50,665 bases of DNA from Planctomycetaceae bacterium (GTDB lineage Bacteria; Planctomycetota; Planctomycetia; Pirellulales; Pirellulaceae). Under the pieces are notes generated by a model. It did no database searches. It was given only the letters and a program-made list of their open reading frames with translations, and was not told where the DNA came from. Shown one piece after another: positions 7,747 through 16,302 of the stretch (within the stretch, counting starts at the first letter, position 1; each line of letters opens with the position of its first letter). The translations under genes were made by a program, and so were the position numbers. The stretch spans positions 1 to 50,665 of the forward strand of contig PBSM01000220.1 of NCBI GenBank assembly GCA_002726245.1. The letters are read 5' to 3'.

Positions 7747-9213
7747 ATGCGTTCGACACTCTCTGCCATTCTATTCATCCTGATGGCGAACCAAGGACTG
7801 TTCGCCGCGGACAAACCGAACATCTTGTTCATCGCGATCGATGACCAGAACGACTGGATCGGTTGCCTCGGCGGGCACCCGCAGGTGCAAACACCGCACA
7901 TCGATACGTTAGCCAAGCGCGGAACGGTCTTTCTCAACGCGCATTGTCAATCGCCACTCTGTAACTCGTCTCGCACAAGCGTGATGACGGGACTGCGGCC
8001 GAGCACGACCGGAATCTATGGACTCGCTCCGTGGTTCCGCAACGTCGAGCCGTATCGCGATCTTGTTTCACTGCCACAGTACCTTCGCAATCACGGATAC
8101 AAGGCGTATTCAACGGGTAAGATCTACCATGGACGATTCGGACGGCAGGCGACTGATGACGAATTTGACGTGCTCGGGCCAAGGGCCAGCGTTGGAGTCC
8201 GCCCGAAGGAAATGCTCGTCAAGAACACGCCCAATCCGCATCCTCTTGTTGACTGGGGCGTCTTTCCGCACAAGGACGAAGACAAGGGCGATTGGCAAGT
8301 CGCGAGTTGGGCGGTCGAGCAACTGCAGGAAACGCCTGACGAGCCGTTCTTTCTTTCCGTCGGCTTCTTTCTTCCGCACGTCCCCTGCTTCGCTACACAG
8401 AAGTGGTTCGATCTCTATCCGGAAGAGTCCCTACAATTACCGTTGATCCAACGAGACGATCGCAAAGACACGCCGCGTTTCTCGTGGTATCTGCATTGGA
8501 AGCTACCTGAAGTGCGGTTGAAGTTCCTGGAAGAAGCGAACGAGTGGAAGAACTTAACTCGTTCCTACTTGGCCTGTGTCAGCTTTATCGACAGTCAGGT
8601 TGGCCGCGTATTAGACGCGTTAGAACAAAGCGGGAAGGCGGACAACACAATCGTCGTGATTTGGTCCGATCACGGCTGGCATATCGGTGAGAAGGAAATC
8701 ACCGGCAAGAACACGCTTTGGGATGACGGAACACGTGTGCCATTGATCTTTGCTGGCCCCGGGATCTCCGAGAACGGTCGCTGCACCAAGCCAGCCGAGT
8801 TGCTCGACATGTACCCGACGCTGCTTGAGTTGTGTGACTTGCCAAAGAACGACAAACTTGAAGGACAGTCGTTGCTACCACAGCTCAAGGACGCGAACGC
8901 CGCGCGTGAGCGGCCCGCAATCACAACCCACAATCACGACAACCACGGCGTGCGCAGCGAGCACTGGCGTTACATCAGCTACGCCAATGGTAGCGAGGAA
9001 CTGTACGATATGTGCAAGGATCCGAACGAATGGACAAACCTCGCGGCTGATCGGCAGTATGCTGCGGTAATCGCAGAGCACCGGAAGTGGATGCCCAAGA
9101 CGAGTGCAAAGCCCGCGCCCGGAAGCCGTTCTCGGATCTTAATCTACGAAAACGGTAAGGTGAATTGGGAGACAAAAGACGTTGGTGCTAACGACCCAAT
9201 TCCGGAGCTGTGA
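7747..9213 (+). CDS. Sulfatase, iduronate-2-sulfatase-like
   Basis: A 488-residue secreted sulfatase with a signal peptide of about 20 residues and the start of the alkaline-phosphatase-like fold at KPNILFIAIDDQNDW. The active-site signature C72-N-S-S-R76 followed by TSVMTG contains the Cys that is converted to formylglycine; a maturation enzyme must be encoded elsewhere. Downstream WSDHGWHIGEKE holds metal-binding Asp-His and is typical of iduronate-2-sulfatase-like (family S1_7-type) enzymes. GAGGA lies just ahead of the ATG. It removes sulfate esters, probably from a marine or algal glycan; the substrate cannot be fixed from sequence. Confidence 0.9.
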   Translation: MRSTLSAILFILMANQGLFAADKPNILFIAIDDQNDWIGCLGGHPQVQTPHIDTLAKRGTVFLNAHCQSPLCNSSRTSVMTGLRPSTTGIYGLAPWFRNVEPYRDLVSLPQYLRNHGYKAYSTGKIYHGRFGRQATDDEFDVLGPRASVGVRPKEMLVKNTPNPHPLVDWGVFPHKDEDKGDWQVASWAVEQLQETPDEPFFLSVGFFLPHVPCFATQKWFDLYPEESLQLPLIQRDDRKDTPRFSWYLHWKLPEVRLKFLEEANEWKNLTRSYLACVSFIDSQVGRVLDALEQSGKADNTIVVIWSDHGWHIGEKEITGKNTLWDDGTRVPLIFAGPGISENGRCTKPAELLDMYPTLLELCDLPKNDKLEGQSLLPQLKDANAARERPAITTHNHDNHGVRSEHWRYISYANGSEELYDMCKDPNEWTNLAADRQYAAVIAEHRKWMPKTSAKPAPGSRSRILIYENGKVNWETKDVGANDPIPEL

Positions 9214-9244
9214 GGAGCGCGTTCCGGGTGAATGGATTATAGCA

Positions 9245-9380
9245 GGAATGATGAGGGACGAATTACTCGCACGCCATCATTCCACCGGAGTCCTGAGGGC
9301 GATTGGAATGATGGAGTCGTGGAGGAATGATGAGGGACCAATTACTCGTACTCCTCCATCATTCCATTACTCCATCATTC
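9245..9380. repeat. GGAATGATG-type intergenic repeats
   Basis: The gap between the sulfatase and the RRM gene is filled by repeated words. GGAATGATGAGGGA occurs at 9245 and again at 9323, each followed by a nearly identical tract (AATTACTCG) and closed by CATCATTCC (9275-9283 and about 9356-9364); another CATCATTCC ends near 9380. Each copy can form a hairpin with 9-bp arms. Similar G+A-rich short repeats recur inside the DUF1553 gene near 48.8 kb, suggesting a genome-wide simple-repeat family. No coding content is seen here. Confidence 0.65.
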
Positions 9381-9395
9381 CACCTGCCTCCTGAT

Positions 9396-9710
9396 TTACC
9401 AGCGGCCTCGACCACCGCCACCACCACCACCACCGCCGCCGCCACGGCGTCCGCCACCACCGCCGCCACTTCGCGGGCGAGCTTCGTTCACGGTCACAGC
9501 GCGACCGGCGATCTGCTGTAGATTAAGCGCTTCAATCGCAGCTTTGCCTTCACCATCGTCCGTCATCTCCACAAAGCCGAAACCCCGAGATCGCCCTGTC
9601 TCGCGATCTTGGATGATGTTGACGGACGCGACCGTACCGTACTCGCCAAAGGCGTTACGCAAGTCGTCTTCACTCGCGTCGTACGACAAGTTGCCGACAT
9701 AGATATTCAT
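9396..9710 (-). CDS. RRM RNA-binding protein with glycine-rich tail
   Basis: A 104-residue protein with one RNA-recognition motif. RNP2 is IYVGNL at residues 3-8 and RNP1 is RGFGFVEM near 43-50; after about residue 80 the tail is almost all Gly with Arg, ending GRGRW. Such proteins bind single-stranded RNA and in cyanobacteria and other bacteria are often induced by cold. The start at 9710 is chosen over a longer frame to 9830 because GGAGG sits just upstream and the RRM begins at once. The tail is encoded by a low-complexity GGC/GGT run, prone to length change. A promoter-like element lies about 90-120 nt upstream. Confidence 0.9.
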   Translation of the reverse strand: MNIYVGNLSYDASEDDLRNAFGEYGTVASVNIIQDRETGRSRGFGFVEMTDDGEGKAAIEALNLQQIAGRAVTVNEARPRSGGGGGGRRGGGGGGGGGGGRGRW

Positions 9711-9801
9711 TCCGAACCTCCACAGCAAGAAACCAAGAAACAAGGCTGGGAGGTCTTCATCCGACAGGTCAACGAAATTCGAGATCCCAGTAACGCCGAT
9801 A

Positions 9802-9830
9802 ATTATCACGGATCGAGAAAGAATAATCAA
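9802..9830 (-). promoter_or_regulatory. Putative sigma-70 promoter of the RRM gene
   Basis: On the minus strand TTGATT (9830-9825) and GATAAT (9807-9802) are separated by 17 nt, a good match to the housekeeping -35/-10 pattern. The predicted start near 9795 would leave an 85-nt leader ahead of the RRM start codon. Confidence 0.45.
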
Positions 9831-9920
9831 TCCGGCAGTTTCTGACAGAAAGCCAACCTAACTTCGCAGCGTTTCGGCAAGTCGGGATTGTTGACCGTGG
9901 ACAGATGCCGACTCATACTG

Positions 9921-10196
9921 CACAGTGTTATCGAGGTCACGCCCGAGAAGAAGGTTGTCTGGAGTCTACATCAGGACGATCTGCCCGGCGTCCGACTCGC
10001 TTGGGTCACAACGCTGCAAGTTCTGCCTAGTGGAAACATCGTGATCGGCAATTGTCATGCTGGACGGGACAATCCGCAGCTTGTCGAGGTTACGCGCGAG
10101 AAGTAGGTGGTTTGGACGTTCCACGACTTCGAGCGATTCGGTAACTCGCTGACCAACTCCCAAATCCTATCCGTCGATGGAACGAGTGTGCCGTGA
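9921..10196 (+). pseudogene. Remnant of a beta-propeller protein, C-terminal part
   Basis: The translation IEVTPEKKVVWSLHQDDLPG...WVTTLQVLPSGNIVIGNCHAG...QLVEVTREK runs to a TAG at 10104-10106 and continues in the same frame as VVWTFHDFERFGNSLTNSQIL to a TGA at 10194-10196. The repeated VVW blades and the NG/SGNIVIGN words are typical of PQQ-like or WD-type propeller proteins common in planctomycetes. There is no sensible start codon or signal peptide and only the last blades remain, so this is a truncated gene with an internal stop where a Lys or Gln codon would be expected. About 145 nt without features separates it from the next gene. Confidence 0.6.
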
Positions 10197-10342
10197 GTAC
10201 CTACAACTTCGCTGACAGTTTCTCTGTTTCTTCGTAGATCACAATGCAACTCGACCCGAGCGCTCGTGAATTTGAGTTTTCAGCGTTCGAGCAGGTATGA
10301 TACAGATTCGCTGGACGCTTCCACTGCCTGCTGCTCCTTCCT

Positions 10343-13150
10343 ATGCGACATCATCTAGACGCTCTCATTCGGCTGTTTCTCGCTGCGAGCCTGCTGTTGG
10401 CTGTTGCTCGCGCAGGAGCCGACGAGCCAGCCATGCCGACCGTTTCGCGGTTTGACGCAGACGTTCTGCCGATCCTGCGGGAACACTGCCTGAAGTGTCA
10501 CGGCAAGAAGAGCCGCAAGGGTGGTTTGAGTCTGAGAACGCTCAGTGGAATCGCGCGCGGCGGTGAAAGCGGCGAGCCGATCGTCGTCGCCGGTGACGCT
10601 GCAAAGAGTCGGCTGATCGCGCTGGTGAAAGAGGGGGAGATGCCTCCGGGCGAGACGCGGCTTAGCGATGCCAGCATCATGATCCTGAAACATTGGATTG
10701 ATGCCGCCGCGCGACAGGAACTGGCGACGGTCGATGAGGCTCTGAGTCCAGAGTTGCTTGCTGCTCGCAAGGTGCATTTTCTCTTTGAAGTCAAATGCCA
10801 ACCGTGTCACGGCCGGAAGAAGCAAGAAGGCGATCTCGACATGCGTACGATGGCTTCCATCTTGAAGGGTGGGAAGTCAGGCCCGGCGCTTGTGCGCGGC
10901 AACGCGGCCGACAGCCTGTTGCTCCGCCGCATTCACGATGATCAGATGCCACCTCGCGACGTGCGATACAAGCTGTCCATACGACCCGTCACTGAATCCG
11001 AGCAAGAGTTCATCCGCAAGTGGATCGACGGCGGAGCGATCGCTCCGCCTCTGCCACCTGGCGTGATCGACGATGACGGCTTGCTTGTGATCGACGAAGA
11101 CAGGCAGTGGTGGGCGTTCCAGCTTCCTGTAGCCGCTGCCATTCCGACCGTAACGACTCGAGACCACGTGAGCACACCAATCGATGCGTTTCTGTTGAGG
11201 GACTTGGAAAATCGCGATCTCAGCTTCTCCGGTGAAGCCGATCGTCGCACGTTGATCCGCCGCGCGTACGTCGATTTGTTGGGAATCACGCCCACACCCG
11301 ACGAAACGCATGCTTTTCTCAACGACGATTTGCCAGACGCCTTCGAGCGGCTGATCGACCGCTTGCTGGCGTCGCCGCGGTATGGAGAACGATGGGGCCA
11401 GCATTGGCTCGACGCCGCGGGCTACGCCGACTCCGAAGGCTCAGCGAGCGCCGACACGATTTACCCCTTGGTATATCAGTATCGCGATTACGTCATCCGG
11501 GCAATGAACGCCGACAAACCGTACGATCGGTTTCTGCTCGAGCAGTTGGCGGGCGACGAGTTGGAAGACTATCGCACCGTAACACGCATGACGCAGGAGC
11601 TGCGAGATAACTTGACTGCGACTGGCTATCTGCGGACGTGCATCGATCCGACCACCAGCCCAGAAACCAATTTCCTTTACGATCGCTATCAGGTCCTGGC
11701 CGACACGGTCGAGATCGTTAGTTCTTCCTTGATGGGTCTGACGATGCGCTGTGCTCGCTGCCATAGTCACAAGTACGATCCGCTGCCGCAGCGCGACTAC
11801 TACCGTTTTACCGCAATCTTCGCTGCGGCATACGCGGTGAACGATTGGGTCAAACCTCAACAACGAACGATGGAGATGGCGGGCAGCGAAGATCGACGCG
11901 AGATCGCTGAGTTCAACGCCACGATCAACAACCAGATCCACCCGATCAACCTCGAGGTGGCGACCCTGACGAAGAAAGCCCAAGAGCGGTATCGCAGCGA
12001 GAATCCTACGAAAGCGGAACCGGATGTTGAAACGCTAAAGAAGGCACATGCTGATTTCAAGGGGCAACTCGATAAGCTGGCTGCCAACAAGAAGCAGCTC
12101 GAATCGCAACTTCGTAAGCCGCCGCAAGTGCAAGGCCTGACGGACATGCGAGCGGAGGCTGACGCCTTCTACCTGCTTCGGCGAGGCGAATGGAGCAACC
12201 GCGGTCGGCGCGTGTTGCCGAACGTGCCGGCGGTCCTCAGCAGATCGCCACTTGCGTTTCAAGTCAGCAAACCATTTGAGAATGCACCTAGCAGCGGCTC
12301 TCGGCTGGCTTTGGCAACGTGGCTAACACAAGCCACGCATCCGCTCACCGCTCGCGTGTTCGTGAACCGCGTATGGCAGCATCACTTCGGGCGCGGGATC
12401 GTCGCCACGTCCGAGGATTTTGGAAAGACGGGTGTCGCGCCAACGCACCCGAAACTTCTCGATTGGCTTGCTGTCGAGTTCGTGAGAAGCGGCTGGAGCA
12501 TTAAGCATTTGCATCGTTTGATGATGACCTCCAGCGCGTGGCGCCAGCATTCTCGGATGCGCGACGATGCTGCCTCCATCGATCCTGAGAACCGATTGCT
12601 GTGGCGAATGCCGCTGCGTCGGATGGATGCCGAGGTTGTCCGCGACTCGATGCTTGCCGTCGCCGGAAAGTTGAACACGAAGATGTTCGGATCGGCGGTC
12701 GGTGTGAAGAAGCTACCTGATGGTCAAGTAGTCACGGAAGACTCGGCCGACGGCAATCGCCGCAGCATTTATTTGCTGCATCGCCGCTCGACACCGGTGA
12801 CTGTCTTGGAAACGTTCGACGCTCCGCGTCTCACCACCAATTGTGTGCAACGCCGCACGTCGAATGTCGTCTCGCAAGCCTTGCTTATGTTGAACAGTGC
12901 TTTCGTCGATAAGCAAGCGGAAGACCTCGCCAAGCAGCTCACTGCTAAGACCAACGGTGAATTGCAAGCTATCGCTGCAACCTACCAAACGGTGCTCGGA
13001 CGCGAGCCCACCGACTCAGAAACCAAGCTGGCCATCGACTTCCTAAAGCAACAATCGGATCGATACAAGGCATCCGAAGGCAACGGCCGCTCGTTAGTTG
13101 ACTTGTACCTCGTGCTCTTGAACTCGGCGGAGTTCCTTTATGTGGATTGA
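10343..13150 (+). CDS. PSCyt1-DUF1549-DUF1553 cytochrome protein
   Basis: A 935-residue secreted planctomycete protein. After a signal peptide of about 26 residues come two planctomycete cytochrome c (PSCyt1) modules with heme sites C49-x-x-C52-H53 and C152-x-x-C155-H156, then DUF1549 from about 275 (PIDAFLLRDLENRDL, RRAYVDLLGITPT, GERWGQHWLDAAGYADSEG), a third CARCH motif at 470-474 followed by SHKYDPLPQRDYY, a charged helical, probably coiled-coil stretch around 530-590, and DUF1553 from about 650 (RLALATWLTQATHPLTARVFVNRVWQHHFG). The family is abundant in planctomycetes and of unproven function; electron transfer linked to degradation of complex substrates has been proposed. It ends 6 nt before a DUF1501 gene, the usual partner. 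Confidence 0.9.
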   Translation: MRHHLDALIRLFLAASLLLAVARAGADEPAMPTVSRFDADVLPILREHCLKCHGKKSRKGGLSLRTLSGIARGGESGEPIVVAGDAAKSRLIALVKEGEMPPGETRLSDASIMILKHWIDAAARQELATVDEALSPELLAARKVHFLFEVKCQPCHGRKKQEGDLDMRTMASILKGGKSGPALVRGNAADSLLLRRIHDDQMPPRDVRYKLSIRPVTESEQEFIRKWIDGGAIAPPLPPGVIDDDGLLVIDEDRQWWAFQLPVAAAIPTVTTRDHVSTPIDAFLLRDLENRDLSFSGEADRRTLIRRAYVDLLGITPTPDETHAFLNDDLPDAFERLIDRLLASPRYGERWGQHWLDAAGYADSEGSASADTIYPLVYQYRDYVIRAMNADKPYDRFLLEQLAGDELEDYRTVTRMTQELRDNLTATGYLRTCIDPTTSPETNFLYDRYQVLADTVEIVSSSLMGLTMRCARCHSHKYDPLPQRDYYRFTAIFAAAYAVNDWVKPQQRTMEMAGSEDRREIAEFNATINNQIHPINLEVATLTKKAQERYRSENPTKAEPDVETLKKAHADFKGQLDKLAANKKQLESQLRKPPQVQGLTDMRAEADAFYLLRRGEWSNRGRRVLPNVPAVLSRSPLAFQVSKPFENAPSSGSRLALATWLTQATHPLTARVFVNRVWQHHFGRGIVATSEDFGKTGVAPTHPKLLDWLAVEFVRSGWSIKHLHRLMMTSSAWRQHSRMRDDAASIDPENRLLWRMPLRRMDAEVVRDSMLAVAGKLNTKMFGSAVGVKKLPDGQVVTEDSADGNRRSIYLLHRRSTPVTVLETFDAPRLTTNCVQRRTSNVVSQALLMLNSAFVDKQAEDLAKQLTAKTNGELQAIAATYQTVLGREPTDSETKLAIDFLKQQSDRYKASEGNGRSLVDLYLVLLNSAEFLYVD

Positions 13151-13156
13151 ACGGCA

Positions 13157-14584
13157 ATGAAGACAAGTTTCCTCACACGCCGCGATTTCTTCAGTTCAGC
13201 CGGCCAGGGTCTGATGGGCGTTGCGTTGTCGGACCTGCTCGCGCGAGATGTCAACGCATTCGAGCGTCGGGCGACGCATGTCCTCGACCGCAAGCCGTTT
13301 GATTTGACACCGAAGGCTCCGCATTTCGCACCGCGAGCCAAGTCGGTAATTCAGCTCTTCATGCACGGCGGCCCCAGTCAAGTTGATTTGCTTGATCCGA
13401 AACCAGCTCTCGACAAGTATGACGGCCAGAAGTTCCCGGGCGTGATCGATGTGCAACAGCCTGAACAGGCGGGCGGCATATTGAAGAGCCCGTTCAAGTT
13501 TTCGAAACACGGGCAGTCAGGAATCGAAGTCAGCGACATCATGCCGCACATCGCCAAGCATGTTGACGACTTGTGCGTGATACGATCGATGTGGACTGAG
13601 CACATCAACCACGAGCCGGCTTTGTGGATGATTCACACTGGCCGCACGATTCCTGGAAGACCAAGCATTGGATCGTGGGTCGTTTACGGTTTGGGTTCCG
13701 AGAGTCAGAACCTGCCGGCTTACGTCGTGCTGGATGATCCGAAAGGGTTGCCGGTCGATGGCATTCGCAACTGGTCATCTGGCTGGCTGCCGCCGCAGTT
13801 TCAGGGAACACGCTTTCGAGCGACAGGCACTCCGGTCTGGAACCTGAATCCCGCCCGCGACGTTCCCGCCACGGCCCAGCAGGCTCGTCGAGAACTGCTC
13901 GCCAAGATGGATCAGGCACACCGCGCCGCCCGCCCTGGCGAGCCGGAACTCGACGCCCGCATCGCGAGCTATGAGTTGGCTGCGCGGATGCAAGTCTCGG
14001 CGACAGCAGCACTCGACTTGGCACAAGAAACAAAATCAACGCAGGAAGCCTACGGGATCGGCAACGACGCGACTGCGTCCTATGGACGACGATGCCTACT
14101 GGCGAGGCGGCTCGCCGAGCGTGGTGTTCGGTACGTGCAACTCTTCATCGATGGTCAGATCTGGGACAACCACTCCGGACTGGAAGGCGGGATTCGCGGA
14201 GCATGTGCACGAACCGATCAACCGGTGGCGGCTTTACTCGCGGACCTCAAGCAGCGTGGGCTGCTTGACGAAACGCTCGTGATCTGGGGCGGTGAATTCG
14301 GCCGACTTCCGATCTCGCAATCCAAGAATGGGCGCGACCACGGGCGGCAGGGCTTCACGATCTGGATGGCGGGAGGAGGCGTCAAGGCCGGACACGTTCA
14401 TGGTGCGACCGACGAGTTCGGATACGCGGCTGTCGAAAACCGAGTGAGCGTTCCCGACCTGCATGCGACGATTCTTCACTTGCTGGGAATACACCACGAA
14501 GAGCTGACGTTCCGACGCAACGGTCTCAATGAGCGACTAACAGGTGTATACGAGCCGCGCATCATCACCGAGATTCTGGTGTAA
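13157..14584 (+). CDS. DUF1501 protein with Tat-type leader
   Basis: A 475-residue protein of the DUF1501 family, which has a sulfatase/alkaline-phosphatase-like fold. The N-terminus TRRDFFSSAGQGLMGVAL is a twin-arginine-like export signal. Family words seen are IQLFMHGGPSQVDLLDPKP, WTEHINHEPALWMIHTG, LPAYVVL, WDNHSGLEGG and GGEFGRLPISQSKNGRDHG. No CxPxR sulfatase signature is present. It is immediately downstream of the PSCyt1-DUF1549-DUF1553 gene, the standard two-gene unit of this phylum, so the two products probably act together in the periplasm. The biochemical activity is unknown. Confidence 0.9.
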   Translation: MKTSFLTRRDFFSSAGQGLMGVALSDLLARDVNAFERRATHVLDRKPFDLTPKAPHFAPRAKSVIQLFMHGGPSQVDLLDPKPALDKYDGQKFPGVIDVQQPEQAGGILKSPFKFSKHGQSGIEVSDIMPHIAKHVDDLCVIRSMWTEHINHEPALWMIHTGRTIPGRPSIGSWVVYGLGSESQNLPAYVVLDDPKGLPVDGIRNWSSGWLPPQFQGTRFRATGTPVWNLNPARDVPATAQQARRELLAKMDQAHRAARPGEPELDARIASYELAARMQVSATAALDLAQETKSTQEAYGIGNDATASYGRRCLLARRLAERGVRYVQLFIDGQIWDNHSGLEGGIRGACARTDQPVAALLADLKQRGLLDETLVIWGGEFGRLPISQSKNGRDHGRQGFTIWMAGGGVKAGHVHGATDEFGYAAVENRVSVPDLHATILHLLGIHHEELTFRRNGLNERLTGVYEPRIITEILV

Positions 14585-14701
14585 AGCTCCTGGAGAAGAG
14601 CTTCTGCGTTTGGATTCGACCGCTCTACCGAATTGACCTTTCATCGGCCGGTAGGCACACTGTGTAGTCCAAGCCTTCTGCCGACAACATCGAGGATCAA
14701 C

Positions 14702-16189
14702 ATGCTTGACCGCCGGATCGGCCGTGTTTCCAGCTCCGTCTGCTTCTCTCTTGTCCTGATAGCCGGATCTCTTGTGCTGGCACGCCATTCGAATGTGTCC
14801 GCAGCCGATCAGCCCAACATCCTCTTCATCATGGTCGATGATTTGGGAAAGGAATGGATTAGTTGCTACGGCGCTGACAATATTGAGACGCCGCGGATCG
14901 ATGCGTTGGCAAAGACCGGCATGAAGTTTCGCAATGCTTATTCGATGCCGCAATGTACGCCGACGCGGGCGACTTTGCTGACGGGACAATACCCCTGGCG
15001 AACCGGTTGGGTAAATCACTGGGACGTGCCTCGTTGGGGTGTCGGCTATTTCGACTGGGAGCATTACACAACGTTCGCGAAGGTCATGAAGAGCGCCGGT
15101 TACTCGACGGCGATCGCTGGGAAGTGGCAAATCAACGACTTTCGTGTTGAGCCTGAGGCACTGAAGAAGCACGGCTTCGATGATTGGTGCGTTTGGACCG
15201 GCTACGAAGCTCAGAATCCACCGAGCTCCGAGCGTTATTGGGATGCGTACATTCACACACGCGAAGGCAGCAAGACTTACGAAGGCCAGTTTGGTCCTGA
15301 CATCTACTGCGACTTTCTGATCGACTTCATGAAGGAACATCGGGGTGAGCCGATGATGCTGTACTTCCCGATGGCGCTGACGCACGGCCCGCTCGTTCAC
15401 ACCCCTGCCGAGCCAAAGGTTTCGACGAAGATCGAAAAGCACACGGCGATGGTGCGATACACAGATCACCTCGTCGGTCGCTTAGTCGCTGCACTCGACG
15501 AGTTGAAGCTGCGCGACAACACGATCGTGATCTTCACCACCGACAATGGCACATCCGGCGGCTCGCTCGGCACGATCAACGGCCAAAAGCCTAGCGGTGG
15601 CAAAGCCAAGAAGTACGAGGGTGGCGTATGCGAACCGTTCATCGTGAATTGCCCTGGACTCGTACCGAGCGGAACCGAAACCGACGCGTTAACCGACTTC
15701 AGCGACTTGCTGCCGACGTTCGCGGAACTTGGCGGAGCAGAGTTGCCGAAGAACCGCGCGCTCGACGGAAAGTCCTTCGCGCCGTTGCTTCTCGGCCAAG
15801 CTGACGATTCACCGCGTGAGTGGATCATGGCCCTTGGGCACGGTTCGGCGAAGCTCGACGAGCAGGGAGTTCGAGGCGTTCACGACTACACGGATCGTGT
15901 TATTCGCAATAAACGTCATAAGATCTGGATCGAACCGAGTCGCAAGATCGCCGCCCTTTACGATCTGAAGTCCGATCCGCTGGAGAAGACGAACCTGCTC
16001 GGTAGCAACAAGCCCGAACACGTTGCCGCCTTTACCAAGTTGAAGGCGGTCTCCGATTCGCTGCCAGAGAAAGATGCTCGCCCACAGTACCGCAAACGAG
16101 ACGCTCTGCCGTGGGACCGGAAGTTCGAATCGGAAAAGACGACAATCAAGCCAAAGCGTACCAAGCGTAAAGCCCGCAAGCAGAAGTAG
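14702..16189 (+). CDS. Secreted arylsulfatase-like sulfatase
   Basis: A 495-residue sulfatase. Starting at 14702 gives a hydrophobic leader (residues 11-27) ahead of the fold start QPNILFIMVDDLGKEW; an upstream ATG at 14633 adds 23 unconvincing residues. The active-site signature C85-T-P-T-R89-ATLLTGQYP has the Cys for formylglycine formation. TTDNGTSGG and GKAKKYEGGVCEPFIV match the metal-binding and substrate-site regions of type I sulfatases. The C-terminus is a Lys/Arg-rich tail (KPKRTKRKARKQK), unusual for the family. It follows the DUF1501 gene by about 120 nt and is followed directly by a perfect palindrome. Confidence 0.9.
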   Translation: MLDRRIGRVSSSVCFSLVLIAGSLVLARHSNVSAADQPNILFIMVDDLGKEWISCYGADNIETPRIDALAKTGMKFRNAYSMPQCTPTRATLLTGQYPWRTGWVNHWDVPRWGVGYFDWEHYTTFAKVMKSAGYSTAIAGKWQINDFRVEPEALKKHGFDDWCVWTGYEAQNPPSSERYWDAYIHTREGSKTYEGQFGPDIYCDFLIDFMKEHRGEPMMLYFPMALTHGPLVHTPAEPKVSTKIEKHTAMVRYTDHLVGRLVAALDELKLRDNTIVIFTTDNGTSGGSLGTINGQKPSGGKAKKYEGGVCEPFIVNCPGLVPSGTETDALTDFSDLLPTFAELGGAELPKNRALDGKSFAPLLLGQADDSPREWIMALGHGSAKLDEQGVRGVHDYTDRVIRNKRHKIWIEPSRKIAALYDLKSDPLEKTNLLGSNKPEHVAAFTKLKAVSDSLPEKDARPQYRKRDALPWDRKFESEKTTIKPKRTKRKARKQK

Positions 16190-16190
16190 C

Positions 16191-16266
16191 CCGCACGAAT
16201 TAAGGAAAGAGCACGAATGATCGAACCGACTTTCCCCGATTCGTGCTCTTTCCTTAATTCGTGCGG
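16191..16266. repeat. Perfect 28-bp inverted repeat
   Basis: Arms at 16191-16218 and 16239-16266 are exact reverse complements over 28 bases with a 20-base loop; the left arm begins CCGCACGAATTAAGGAAAGA. It starts one base after the sulfatase stop codon and ends 36 bases before the phosphatase start. It could act as a bidirectional transcription barrier, although there is no T-run, or be a palindromic mobile or REP-like unit. Such exact symmetry implies recent origin or gene-conversion-like maintenance. Confidence 0.85.
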
Positions 16267-16302
16267 ACAATCAAAGCGTACCTTACGAGATCGGCAATCG
16301 AC

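Noticed and set aside
14584..14603. Rho-independent terminator after the DUF1501 gene
   Set aside because: AAGCTC/GAGCTT forms only a 6-bp stem with an 8-nt loop and no T-run follows.
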